41,035 nt of DNA from Tissierellia bacterium (GTDB lineage: Bacteria > Bacillota > Clostridia > Tissierellales > Peptoniphilaceae). Positions 1-7,695 of this stretch are shown here, piece after piece. The position numbers were made by a program, and so were the translations under genes. Positions within the stretch are counted from its first letter, which is position 1. The number at the start of each line of letters is the position of its first letter. The stretch lies in assembly GCA_030537875.1 (NCBI GenBank), contig JAUNVC010000012.1:1-41035 (forward strand), written 5' to 3'. The notes beneath the pieces are model-generated. The model saw nothing but the letters and a program-made list of their open reading frames with translations. It did no database searches and was not told the origin of the DNA.

Positions 1-173
1 AAAAATGGGAACGATAAAAGAAAAGCCGCTAAATAACACATTACATGTAGTAAAAGTATGTTTACAGCGGTTATTTTTGGTATATACGGTAAGGCGACTA
101 CAGAGAGAGCCGTCGCCAAGAGAGCAATGAAAAACACGATATATTCGATGCTACGATGGTTTTTTCTGTACAT
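1..173 (-). CDS. N-terminal part of an unidentified membrane protein (runs off left edge)
   Basis: An open frame on the minus strand begins with ATG at 173..171 and stays open for 57 codons to the window edge. A GGAGGG ribosome binding site (186..181) lies 7 bases upstream, and a TATAAT box lies just before that. The peptide starts MYRKNHRSIEY and then has two strongly hydrophobic stretches, about residues 11-31 and 36-57, typical of transmembrane helices. I do not recognise the family from this short piece. The regular hydrophobic pattern, the good ribosome binding site and the promoter make it a real gene rather than a chance frame. Its function is unknown and the C-terminus lies outside the window. 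Confidence 0.72.
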   Translation of the reverse strand, partial: MYRKNHRSIEYIVFFIALLATALSVVALPYIPKITAVNILLLHVMCYLAAFLLSFPF

Positions 174-191
174 CAAAAAACCCTCCAATCT

Positions 192-210
192 GATATGAAT
201 TATACCATAT
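192..210 (-). promoter_or_regulatory. Extended -10 promoter for the left-edge membrane protein gene
   Basis: Minus-strand TATAAT at 204..199 is preceded by TGG, giving the extended -10 form TGnTATAAT. No good -35 box is seen. Transcription would start about 20 bases before the GGAGGG ribosome binding site of the gene at 173, so the leader is very short. Confidence 0.5.
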
Positions 211-248
211 TTGAAGGGTTTTTTACAGGGACTACCTGTAACTTTCTT

Positions 249-764
249 TTATTTCCTATTTTCTTCCCCTGCGATAAGCTCTTTTATCGAAAGAAGAGAA
301 ATCTTATCTTTTGGAATTTGAAGTTTTTTCAAAATTTCATTCATTTCTTCTTGATCCGGTGCTTCAATTTCCATATAGGGATGGGGATACACCCTTGGAT
401 CCCATTGATCAATATCGAAAATAAAATGATTCCAAGTGTATTTCCGACGAATCTTTCTCTGAACAATGGGCTTATACCCTAAAATCTCCAAAATTTCAAG
501 AAACGTTTGAGGTTCCGATATGGTGACATTTCTTTCTATATTTTCACGAATCCCCTGATGATCTACCCTCTCCTTGTAAGTGAAAGTAGCTTGACCGTCA
601 ATAAGACGTAGCCGCAAATATCCATTTTCTCCAACAGGTGCATCTTTAAACCAATACACAACCTGTTCTTCCGTGGACAGATAAGTTGCTCCCAAGGATT
701 TTACCATGGTTTCATAGGCATCCAATGTATATCCCAAAATCTTAACCTCAAGTTCTCTTTCCAC
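249..764 (-). CDS. CYTH domain protein (triphosphate-binding tunnel family)
   Basis: This is a 171-residue protein of the CYTH superfamily (CyaB adenylate cyclase / thiamine triphosphatase). Members bind a triphosphate inside a beta-barrel lined with basic and acidic residues. The family's ExExK signature is at residues 4-8 (ELEVK). It is followed by the expected alternating charged strands: YLRLRL, FTYKE, ENIERN, a RRK cluster, and a late MEIEA strand that supplies acidic metal ligands. All core elements are present, so it is probably an active enzyme. Whether it hydrolyses thiamine triphosphate, inorganic triphosphate or something else cannot be told from sequence. Its ATG overlaps the last base of nagB, and it is the last gene of the operon that starts at 5633. 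Confidence 0.85.
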   Translation of the reverse strand: MERELEVKILGYTLDAYETMVKSLGATYLSTEEQVVYWFKDAPVGENGYLRLRLIDGQATFTYKERVDHQGIRENIERNVTISEPQTFLEILEILGYKPIVQRKIRRKYTWNHFIFDIDQWDPRVYPHPYMEIEAPDQEEMNEILKKLQIPKDKISLLSIKELIAGEENRK

Positions 765-1489
765 TATAGAGCTCCCTCCAACTCCTCATCAATGACCACC
801 GTCACATTGGGATGAAGTTTCAGCAAAGTGACGGGACATGCTGTCGTTATTTTATCCCCTTTGAGCAATTGACGAATGGCTTCCGCTTTTTTCTTTCCAT
901 TGGCGAGCAAAAGAATTTCTTTGGCCTCCATAATCTTTCCAACTCCCATGCTAATGGCATAGGTGGGAACATCTTCTCTCTTGTCAAAGAATCGAGCATT
1001 GGCATCAATGGTCGAATCCGTGAGTTTAATAATCGATGTGTTATAATTGAGTTCATTGTCGGGCTCATTAAATGCAATGTGTCCATTGACTCCTACACCG
1101 AGAACTTGCAAATCCACACCACCCAAGGAATCAATCAGTTGATCGTATTCTACACAGGCGGCATCATCATTTTTGTCCTTAGCATGGGGTACATGGGTTT
1201 TTTCTTTATCAATATCCACGTGATCAAAGAGTTTATCGTTCATGAAGTAACGATAACTTTCCTTGTGACCTTCGGGTAAACCAATGTATTCATCCAAATT
1301 GACTGATTTCATCTCTTGAAAGGATATTTCCCCCTTCTGATTCATCGCAGCCAACTCTTTATACATCCCTTCCGGTGTGCCCCCTGTGGCTAAGCCAAGA
1401 ACCTTGGCGCTTTTCATTGCTTTTGCAAATACCTCTGCTGCTTTTTTGCTCATCTCATCGTAGTCTTTTCCAACAATTACTCGTATCAT
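764..1489 (-). CDS. nagB: Glucosamine-6-phosphate deaminase
   Basis: The 241-residue protein matches NagB over its whole length. NagB converts glucosamine 6-phosphate to fructose 6-phosphate and ammonia in the cytoplasm, feeding amino sugars into glycolysis. The phosphate-binding loop GLATGGTPEG is at about residues 32-41. The catalytic LDEY aspartate is at 66. The GVNGHIAFNEP block at 133-143 carries the catalytic His137 and Glu142; an Asn at 135 instead of Asp is also usual in Bacillus NagB. The length equals the short Gram-positive form, without the allosteric tail of E. coli NagB. There is no nagA next to it. It is placed after metallophosphoesterase genes in the same operon, with one base between stop and start. 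Confidence 0.95.
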   Translation of the reverse strand: MIRVIVGKDYDEMSKKAAEVFAKAMKSAKVLGLATGGTPEGMYKELAAMNQKGEISFQEMKSVNLDEYIGLPEGHKESYRYFMNDKLFDHVDIDKEKTHVPHAKDKNDDAACVEYDQLIDSLGGVDLQVLGVGVNGHIAFNEPDNELNYNTSIIKLTDSTIDANARFFDKREDVPTYAISMGVGKIMEAKEILLLANGKKKAEAIRQLLKGDKITTACPVTLLKLHPNVTVVIDEELEGAL

Positions 1490-1490
1490 A

Positions 1491-2174
1491 TTACCTCCGT
1501 ATTAATTTTGGTGTGAAGTCAATGAAATCCGCAGCCGTTAAATGATACTCTACCCCATCTACTAAGCCTTCTACCGCTTGTTGATGGCCCACACCGTGTA
1601 GGTGGCCGTATATGCAAATTTCAACATTATTCTTCTTCAAGAGTTCATGGATGATATTGGGCTCTTTCTTGCTATTGAATGGCGGATAATGAATCATAGC
1701 TATGAGAGGTCTATTTTTTTTCGCAGAATCAATGCTAAGTTGCAATCGTATCAATTCGCGATCCAGTATTTTTTGATCCTCGGCAGTAAACTCTTTGCTC
1801 TGAGGATCAAGCCACGAACGACTTCCCACAACTTCATATTCTTCCACTGAATAGGCATTGTTTTGGACAAAGTCAATTGTATGAAGACCCAATGCCCTCA
1901 TTTTTTTCAAACTTGCCCACCAATAATCATGGTTCCCCCTAGAAATCAATTTTTTCCCAGGGAGTGAATCTATAAAACGCAGATCTTCTTCCGCCTGCTC
2001 AAGTTTCATAGCCCAACTTATGTCTCCAGCTAAAAGTACCCAATCTTCTGGACGAATAATTTCCACCCAATGGTTGCGTATCTTCTCTTGATGGTTTTCC
2101 CAACAAGAGGAGAATATATCCATGGGTTTATCTTGTTCACCATCAAAGTGGGTGTCTGCTAACGCATAAATCAA
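1491..2174 (-). CDS. Calcineurin-like metallophosphoesterase (COG1768 type)
   Basis: This 227-residue protein carries the full set of metal-binding motifs of the calcineurin-like phosphoesterase fold, in order: DTH near the N-terminus (residues 7-9), LLAGDIS, SRGNHDYWW, IHYPPF and YGHLHG. It resembles the stand-alone predicted phosphohydrolases of COG1768, whose substrates are unknown. Its ATG overlaps the stop of the YhaN-like gene in an ATGA arrangement, so the two are translationally coupled. It is a second metallophosphoesterase in this operon besides the YhaO-like one, but it lacks the extra C-terminal domain of that protein. The family call is firm; the substrate is not known. Confidence 0.88.
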   Translation of the reverse strand: MIYALADTHFDGEQDKPMDIFSSCWENHQEKIRNHWVEIIRPEDWVLLAGDISWAMKLEQAEEDLRFIDSLPGKKLISRGNHDYWWASLKKMRALGLHTIDFVQNNAYSVEEYEVVGSRSWLDPQSKEFTAEDQKILDRELIRLQLSIDSAKKNRPLIAMIHYPPFNSKKEPNIIHELLKKNNVEICIYGHLHGVGHQQAVEGLVDGVEYHLTAADFIDFTPKLIRR

Positions 2175-3727
2175 GTTGAACCCTCCTTTATTATTATATT
2201 TCTATTTTCAAAAATGTCCAGCACTCTTTTGTTAGATGTAAACAATAGTATTTGTTTTTTATCAGAAAACTCTTCCAGCAATTCGGCTATTTTAGCCAAT
2301 CTTTTTTCATCTACATACACAAACGCATCATCTAATAGCAAAAAATCTTTTTTTGAAAAGTAGAGATGAAAAGCAAGTTTAATAGAAAAATTGACAACCT
2401 CCATGGTTCCAGATGAAAATTTTCCATCTTCTAAGGAATGGTCTCTGCGGATATACTGTTGAAATTCGGGAGTAATCTGTAATTCGTTCTTTCCTGTGAT
2501 TTGAAAGTATATCTCTGAGGCCTTTTTTGTAATCTCTTCAATAACTGGAGATGGACCATCTTTTGCCACGCCACGAAGAAGTTCCACTGCCATGGAAGTA
2601 ATCTTATACTCCTCATGTAAGGCGTTCAATTCATCTTCTTTCAAAATTAGTTCATCTCTAAGAGATATGACCTCTTGCATCTTTTCTTCCAGTACTGTCA
2701 ATTTACCCTGTAAAAAACTTTTATCATTCTTTACCTTGTCCAGTGCATCATAAATGGCCATTTGATTTTCGTTGTCTTCTTCTTCACAAGCAACATCTGC
2801 CAGATCTTCTTTTTTCGATTCCGGCAAAATCAAAAAGATAATAAACATGAAAAATCCAAGAACAATAGATACGGTTAGTTTTGAGAAAATCCACAAATCA
2901 GCACCATAAAGATAGTAGTACCCGACACCAACCATACATGATAAAAGAAACATAAGCAAGGTAGAAAGAATCTTTGATTTGGTCTCTTTTCTTTGTTCTT
3001 CCACACTGATTTTTTCAAAAGCCTTATCCAAAAGGGCTTTCTTTTTTTCCTCTAGTTCCTCGCTCCTTTTTTCGAGATCAAGCAATTGATTCCTGTGATC
3101 ATGGATTTCCTCATGAAGATTTCGAGTCTCTCGCAGTTTATCCTTTACTTCTTCAATCTCTCCCATGAGGACGGATCTTCGTTTCGTAGGAGCGCGCAAG
3201 GAACCAATCTCTTGCAATTCTTTCTCTCCCAATAAGATGGCCTCATGGAGGGACCCATGGTTCATTGTTTTCTCCAAGATTTTCAGAGCTTCGTCATCTT
3301 CTTTTTCCCTTGTTCCCATGTGGAAATACCTATGATAAATAGAACTGTCAACCTTTAAAAAAGTCCTTCCAGGTAAGACAATTCTATGCTCTTCTTCCAT
3401 TGACTCGGTGACATCAACACCATTTTCATCAAAAACACGGCAAGTTTCGTGATAAAAATCCCTCTCGATACCATAGACTCGCCCCTCATGCTCAATGGTC
3501 AATCGTACACGATAACTACCACTTTTATATTTTTCATATAGAGCATCATATACCTTTACCTTGCGATATGGTTTTAAAAATCCATATAGAGCACCGTCAA
3601 TGGCATCGACAAAGGTAGTTTTTCCCCACTCATTGGGAGCCATCACCAAATTGATTCCCTCTGTAAATGTCAAACTCCTTCTTTGAAAGGCACCAAATTC
3701 ATAAAGATATATTTCTAAAATCTTCAT
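2171..3727 (-). CDS. yhaN: YhaN-like SMC/SbcC-type ATPase with a membrane segment
   Basis: This is a 518-residue ABC-class ATPase of the Rad50/SbcC/YhaN kind, the predicted DNA-repair partner of the YhaO-like nuclease encoded directly upstream. The P-loop NEWGKTT is at residues 32-38, the signature-like segment SSGTMEVVNFS lies near 440, and the Walker B LLLDDAFVYVDE is near 465-480. Between the head halves there is only a short charged coiled coil on each side of two hydrophobic helices (about residues 255-305). The Rad50-type long coil is therefore replaced by a membrane hairpin, as in the YhaN group. I chose ATG at 3727 over an ATG 15 bases earlier: it has GGAGG 8 bases upstream and forms an ATGA overlap with the upstream stop. 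The C-terminal end overlaps the next gene by four bases. Confidence 0.85.
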   Translation of the reverse strand: MKILEIYLYEFGAFQRRSLTFTEGINLVMAPNEWGKTTFVDAIDGALYGFLKPYRKVKVYDALYEKYKSGSYRVRLTIEHEGRVYGIERDFYHETCRVFDENGVDVTESMEEEHRIVLPGRTFLKVDSSIYHRYFHMGTREKEDDEALKILEKTMNHGSLHEAILLGEKELQEIGSLRAPTKRRSVLMGEIEEVKDKLRETRNLHEEIHDHRNQLLDLEKRSEELEEKKKALLDKAFEKISVEEQRKETKSKILSTLLMFLLSCMVGVGYYYLYGADLWIFSKLTVSIVLGFFMFIIFLILPESKKEDLADVACEEEDNENQMAIYDALDKVKNDKSFLQGKLTVLEEKMQEVISLRDELILKEDELNALHEEYKITSMAVELLRGVAKDGPSPVIEEITKKASEIYFQITGKNELQITPEFQQYIRRDHSLEDGKFSSGTMEVVNFSIKLAFHLYFSKKDFLLLDDAFVYVDEKRLAKIAELLEEFSDKKQILLFTSNKRVLDIFENRNIIIKEGST

Positions 3728-4794
3728 TTTCCTGTCCTCCAAAGTAGGTCCAAGGCTTTTCTTAAAACTTTTTCTTGATACTCATACCTCAGGTGTTGGC
3801 TTTCCATTTGTTTTTTTAACCTATCGATGAAAGAATTCTCTATATGATCCTCTTTGTATTCAATCCTTGCATCTCGGACTTGTACTTTTGAGAAATGTTC
3901 CAACAGTACAGCTTGAAGTTCTTTGGGATAAATTGTATGGTGCATCCGACCAGTCAAAGTGACTCTAAGAGCCGTTTCTTTCTCTCCATTTTTTTGCCCA
4001 CAAATTTCTTTTTCGATTTCTTGGATGGTTTTTTCATCTACATTAACGACAACATCCAAGTATTCGGAGAGGGAAAGATCTGAAAAATATAGTTGAAGAC
4101 TTTCATCTACAGTATCTAGCATACCCAGTATTCCACCATGGGTGCCAGTTTCTTTCATACTCAGTGGTTCGAGACTACCTGCATAGGCAGCATTTCTATC
4201 CACCACTCCAGGTTTATGAACGTGACCCAAAGCAATATAATCGAAAGCATGGGGCAGTTCTTTTAAAGACATGGGAAAATAGGGACCGTCTGTTTCCAAT
4301 CCAGAATGGACCATAAAAATATTAAATCGATTTTTAAAATCCAGCCTTTGTGACAAAAGTTTATCCACTTGATTCTTCTCATAGCTTGGTTGGGTCCATG
4401 AATGGGCCCATATAGTTGTTTGGTAGGAGGGAAAATCCAAGGAGACAATCCCATCTTCTCGAACAAGAGTGAAATTTTTAGGAGCTTTTTCACCATCAAA
4501 CACACTCACTCCTTGATAATAATCATGGTTTCCACCTATCATAATGGTTTGAATTCCTTGAAATCCTGCTATGACATCCAGAAATCTTCTACAATGGGCT
4601 GAGGTAAAATATTCTCTTTCATACACATCCCCAGAAAGTAATAGGAAATGAACATTCTTTTGGTTGGCATAAGAAACTGCCCTTTCCAAAGCACGCCACT
4701 GCATCTGTCTCTTGGCATAGGGATCAAAAAAGGTTTGTGTTTTAAACGTATCACATAGATGGAGATCCGAAATGTGAAGAAATTTGACGATCAT
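3724..4794 (-). CDS. yhaO: YhaO-like (SbcD/Mre11-type) metallophosphoesterase
   Basis: This 356-residue protein belongs to the SbcD/Mre11-like nuclease group. The five phosphoesterase motifs are all visible: HISDLHL (about residues 7-13), LLLSGDVYE, MIGGNHDYYQG, MVHSGLE and ALGHVHKPG. About 130 residues follow that correspond to the capping and ATPase-contact region of this family. It overlaps the PfkB-like gene upstream and the YhaN-like gene downstream, each by ATGA, so the nuclease and ATPase would be made together as in Bacillus yhaO-yhaN. The known family role is DNA end processing, and Bacillus YhaO/YhaN is linked to resistance to DNA damage. I infer a membrane-associated two-subunit nuclease complex here because the partner has a membrane segment. 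Confidence 0.88.
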   Translation of the reverse strand: MIVKFLHISDLHLCDTFKTQTFFDPYAKRQMQWRALERAVSYANQKNVHFLLLSGDVYEREYFTSAHCRRFLDVIAGFQGIQTIMIGGNHDYYQGVSVFDGEKAPKNFTLVREDGIVSLDFPSYQTTIWAHSWTQPSYEKNQVDKLLSQRLDFKNRFNIFMVHSGLETDGPYFPMSLKELPHAFDYIALGHVHKPGVVDRNAAYAGSLEPLSMKETGTHGGILGMLDTVDESLQLYFSDLSLSEYLDVVVNVDEKTIQEIEKEICGQKNGEKETALRVTLTGRMHHTIYPKELQAVLLEHFSKVQVRDARIEYKEDHIENSFIDRLKKQMESQHLRYEYQEKVLRKALDLLWRTGK

Positions 4795-5633
4795 GGATGT
4801 AACACCCTTGCAGTTACTGTTTTTCCAATCTCGGCCATCTCTCCTATGGTTGCATTGTCTGTTGCCATATTGGCCCCTACGATAAATTGCATCAATTTTT
4901 CTTGGGGATATTCTGACTGGAGAGCAAATAAAACGCTAAACAGAGTACGATCCATATTGGTCTGATTCACATCAAATACATAGGACGTATTCTCTTTTAA
5001 GAAGAACATTGAATATCTATCTAAAATCAAGAGTCTTGTTTGTTTTTCATCTACAAATGAATGGGCATAGAGATTGAGCTCCGCATCAGAAGTCACACGG
5101 AAGGGCGCCATTTCCTCCACCTGTTCACGAGTTACAATGATATAATTAGGATCGTATTTGGCAAACTCCAGAGCATTCTCTCCAAAAATAACAGACCTTC
5201 TGTAGTATTCCTTGGATCGAGTAATAAATTCTGCAGCGAACTCTTTTTCTAAATCAAAAATAGGGAGTAAAAATACCTTTTCTCCGTAGAGGGTTGCATA
5301 GAAATTCTTTTTAATACTTTGGACATCCTTAAAAGTCAATTTGTGTTCCGGTGCATGGCCTCGATAGGTTCGATGATCCATCACCAAAGATGCTTCAACG
5401 GGCGCATCATCTCGAACAGAAATTCTTTCCACCTGAAATTTCTGGTCGATCAATACTTTCTCTAATTCATCGCCCATGGGACCACCTGTTGCTAAATAAA
5501 TCGTCAGGGACACTCCATGGCGCCGAAACAAATTTGCCACTCCACCACTTCTTAAAAGCGCCTTTTTGCGCGGAGACTCATCTTTGTTATATTCTAAAAG
5601 CAGTTTTGGACCTAATTCGACAATCATTGCCAT
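4791..5633 (-). CDS. PfkB/ribokinase-fold protein lacking the GAGD catalytic motif
   Basis: The 280-residue product aligns by eye with 1-phosphofructokinase-type PfkB sugar kinases. A SGGVANLFRRHGVSLT stretch (residues 29-44) corresponds to the family's GGKGxNVA region. A VEASLVMDHRTYRG lid segment and a TREQVEEM equivalent of the PNxxEL motif follow, and the C-terminal helix pair is recognisable. The diagnostic DTxGAGD motif, which holds the catalytic aspartate and anion hole, reads QTNMD at 224-228: the aspartate is kept but the glycines are gone. It is therefore probably not a normal kinase. I chose ATG 5633, 8 bases after AGGAGG, over an upstream GTG. It is the first gene of the operon and overlaps yhaO by four bases. 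Confidence 0.65.
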   Translation of the reverse strand: MAMIVELGPKLLLEYNKDESPRKKALLRSGGVANLFRRHGVSLTIYLATGGPMGDELEKVLIDQKFQVERISVRDDAPVEASLVMDHRTYRGHAPEHKLTFKDVQSIKKNFYATLYGEKVFLLPIFDLEKEFAAEFITRSKEYYRRSVIFGENALEFAKYDPNYIIVTREQVEEMAPFRVTSDAELNLYAHSFVDEKQTRLLILDRYSMFFLKENTSYVFDVNQTNMDRTLFSVLFALQSEYPQEKLMQFIVGANMATDNATIGEMAEIGKTVTARVLHP

Positions 5634-5653
5634 AGGTAGCACCTCCTAAATCT

Positions 5654-5659
5654 ATTATA
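5654..5659 (-). promoter_or_regulatory. -10 box of the operon running to the CYTH gene
   Basis: A minus-strand TATAAT (5659..5654) lies about 20 bases before the ATG at 5633 and just upstream of AGGAGG. The -35 region is weak. It would drive the six-gene operon that ends at 249. Confidence 0.45.
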
Positions 5660-5794
5660 CACTATATGAACAAGAATTACATACCAACCATGGGATTTCT
5701 TATCTTACAGATATCAACATCAAGCATATCTTTATCACCGAGTACAATCCTATGATTTCCTATGAATTATCTTTCCCTTTACAAGAATTTGGTG

Positions 5795-5811
5795 TATAAT
5801 GGATTAGGTGA
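5795..5811 (+). promoter_or_regulatory. -10 box and ribosome binding site of the amidohydrolase-like gene
   Basis: TATAAT at 5795-5800 is followed directly by AGGTGA (5806-5811) and ATG 5816, so the transcript would begin close to the ribosome binding site. This spacing argues that ATG 5816 is the start and not the in-frame ATG at 5762, which has no ribosome binding site and lies upstream of the -10 box. Confidence 0.45.
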
Positions 5812-5815
5812 TTAT

Positions 5816-7693
5816 ATGAAAAAGAATTTCATCCATGGGTTACTCATGGCTTTCTTTTTATATTTTGTGTTTATTACAACCCTATATGCCGAAGAACCAA
5901 ACTATGATTTGGTCATTTTACATGTCAATGTATATGATCCTGGGTCTGGAAAATCCTTTAAAGACTTTAACGTTGGAATAAAAAACGGGAAAATTATGAC
6001 CTTGACCAGATCGCCCATTGTCGGTTCAAGAGAGATCCAAGGGGAAGGAAAATTATTGACGCCAGGGTTTATTGATACCTTTCAAAGGCACTATGGAGAA
6101 ATCTTTGATGGAATTCGTTTAAAAGATGGCGTCACTTCTTCTATATATGCCATGAATGCAACCTCTGAAAAAGCCCTGCTCGATGAGGGCAATACCATCT
6201 CCCACATTCATAGGGTTCTTTTATTTGATCTTTCTCCTGTCTTTGCCACCTATGAGGGAAATACATCCCGTGTTTATGACTTTTCGGAAGCCGATGCTTC
6301 TTTCTTAAAAGACCAACTGAATCAAAGTTTTAGTGGATTGTATCTAGATGTGAAACAACTCATGCTCCTGCCCAAATTTGACTTTATTGATGATTCGATT
6401 CCCCTTTATATCAACCTATCTCACCAGAAAGATTCCCATGTCTTACCTTTTATTGAGGAGGTACGAAAACACAATCCCAATCGACCGATCCATTTGGTGG
6501 AAGCCAATCGATTTACGTCTATCATGGGATCCTTACTGAGCTATGCTAAGGAGGATCCACTATTTACGCTAGGGGGCTATCCCTTTGGCTATGTGAATAC
6601 AGATCCCCAGCTCGAAGTAGCAGAACGCATTTCCTCATGGATTCACAAGCCCATCTACAACCAAAAGGAAAAAGAAATGTTGGAACTAGATGGGAATTTT
6701 AGACAGAAAAACGGAACCTGGGCCGTTTTGGATCTTCTAAGCGAATCTTTACGACAAGAAATCCTTGGCACACCATCTTTTACGGGAGAAAGTTATGGTT
6801 CCTATCCCGGACCTGTTATGTCGACTCAAGACGCCAACACTTTTTTAGGAAAGGTATTTTTGTCTGAGAAAGATGAGAGTTCTTTATATAAGGTAATCGA
6901 TAGCCACACCATTGTTCCTACTCAGATATTTCCATCCGCCACATCTCCCTTCCTTGCCAAGGGGCGTATTCAGATTGGTATGGATGCTGATCTGCTGATA
7001 TTCGATCCAGAGCAAATTCCACAGTTTTCATTTATCAATGAGGATATCCACCCATCATCGGGGCTGGATTACGTCATACGAGAAGGGGTGGTTGTGTATG
7101 AACAAAACGAGCTTGTTCCCAACTATCCTAAGGCCAGATATCTCTCCGTTGGCTCTTTACCTTATGAACGAATCAAGCACGTAGAGGTTAAGTGTGAGGG
7201 GCTCAGCAAGAAGGAGATGACATTTTTAAAATATCAAGATAGAGTGTATCTCCCTTTGTGTTCTTTAATTGACTACTTAGAACTCCTTTACGAAGAAGAT
7301 GGACCCAAAATCTATGTTGGTGGTTTGCTACAATTGGAGATAGGACAGCATTTCTTTTCCATGGGTTCAAATAAGACGAATTTAGAACATGATATTTTAC
7401 TTATGAACGATCAGGTCCATATGGAACTGGAAGATTTCAAAAGACTCTTTACTGATTTTTTTGTGATTGGCTCCGAAGATGATGAACTTCTCATTGAAAG
7501 AGGCGAAAAGTACTCTCTTCTCAACAAAGTCGGCAATGAGTCACAAGATGTACGTTTCGAAAAGAAATGGTACACCATTCCCCTTTTGTATTCCATCGCT
7601 TTGATCTTGGTTCTTATGTTTTTTATAAACTTAAATAGACCTCGGTTAAGACACAAAAATCTAACCCCAAAAAAGAAGAAAAGAGAAAGGTAA
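5816..7693 (+). CDS. Secreted, membrane-anchored amidohydrolase-like protein with degenerate metal site and stalk domain
   Basis: The 625-residue protein starts with a signal peptide (residues 1-25, cut near LYA). A composite-type amidohydrolase domain of the D-aminoacylase/dihydroorotase class follows: a beta-sandwich start DLVILHVNVYDPGSGK, then LLTPGFIDTFQRH at 81-92, and the typical late strand GRIQIGMDADLLIFDP. The metal-binding HxH that should follow PGFID is replaced by TFQRH, so the normal metal site cannot form. Residues about 465-575 resemble the copper-amine-oxidase-N 'stalk' domain common in clostridial surface proteins. A transmembrane helix and a highly basic KKKKRER tail close the protein, so the body would face outside. 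Three bases separate it from sdaAB, so it is probably co-transcribed with serine dehydratase. Its function is unknown. Confidence 0.7.
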   Translation: MKKNFIHGLLMAFFLYFVFITTLYAEEPNYDLVILHVNVYDPGSGKSFKDFNVGIKNGKIMTLTRSPIVGSREIQGEGKLLTPGFIDTFQRHYGEIFDGIRLKDGVTSSIYAMNATSEKALLDEGNTISHIHRVLLFDLSPVFATYEGNTSRVYDFSEADASFLKDQLNQSFSGLYLDVKQLMLLPKFDFIDDSIPLYINLSHQKDSHVLPFIEEVRKHNPNRPIHLVEANRFTSIMGSLLSYAKEDPLFTLGGYPFGYVNTDPQLEVAERISSWIHKPIYNQKEKEMLELDGNFRQKNGTWAVLDLLSESLRQEILGTPSFTGESYGSYPGPVMSTQDANTFLGKVFLSEKDESSLYKVIDSHTIVPTQIFPSATSPFLAKGRIQIGMDADLLIFDPEQIPQFSFINEDIHPSSGLDYVIREGVVVYEQNELVPNYPKARYLSVGSLPYERIKHVEVKCEGLSKKEMTFLKYQDRVYLPLCSLIDYLELLYEEDGPKIYVGGLLQLEIGQHFFSMGSNKTNLEHDILLMNDQVHMELEDFKRLFTDFFVIGSEDDELLIERGEKYSLLNKVGNESQDVRFEKKWYTIPLLYSIALILVLMFFINLNRPRLRHKNLTPKKKKRER

Positions 7694-7695
7694 GT

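Noticed and set aside
58-201. Plus-strand 46- to 47-codon open frame with hydrophobic look
   Set aside because: No ribosome binding site; it is the mirror of the minus-strand membrane-protein gene, whose start signals are strong.
177-225. Hairpin flanked by T runs that looks like a bidirectional terminator
   Set aside because: The stem has several mismatches, and the same bases hold the TATAAT box and GGAGGG ribosome binding site of the minus-strand membrane protein, which explain them better.
812-1279. Plus-strand open frame of 155 codons opposite nagB
   Set aside because: It lies fully inside a well-conserved gene on the other strand, has no start signal and no recognisable motif. The same holds for the other long opposite-strand frames, for example 26900-27343 and 38334-38708.
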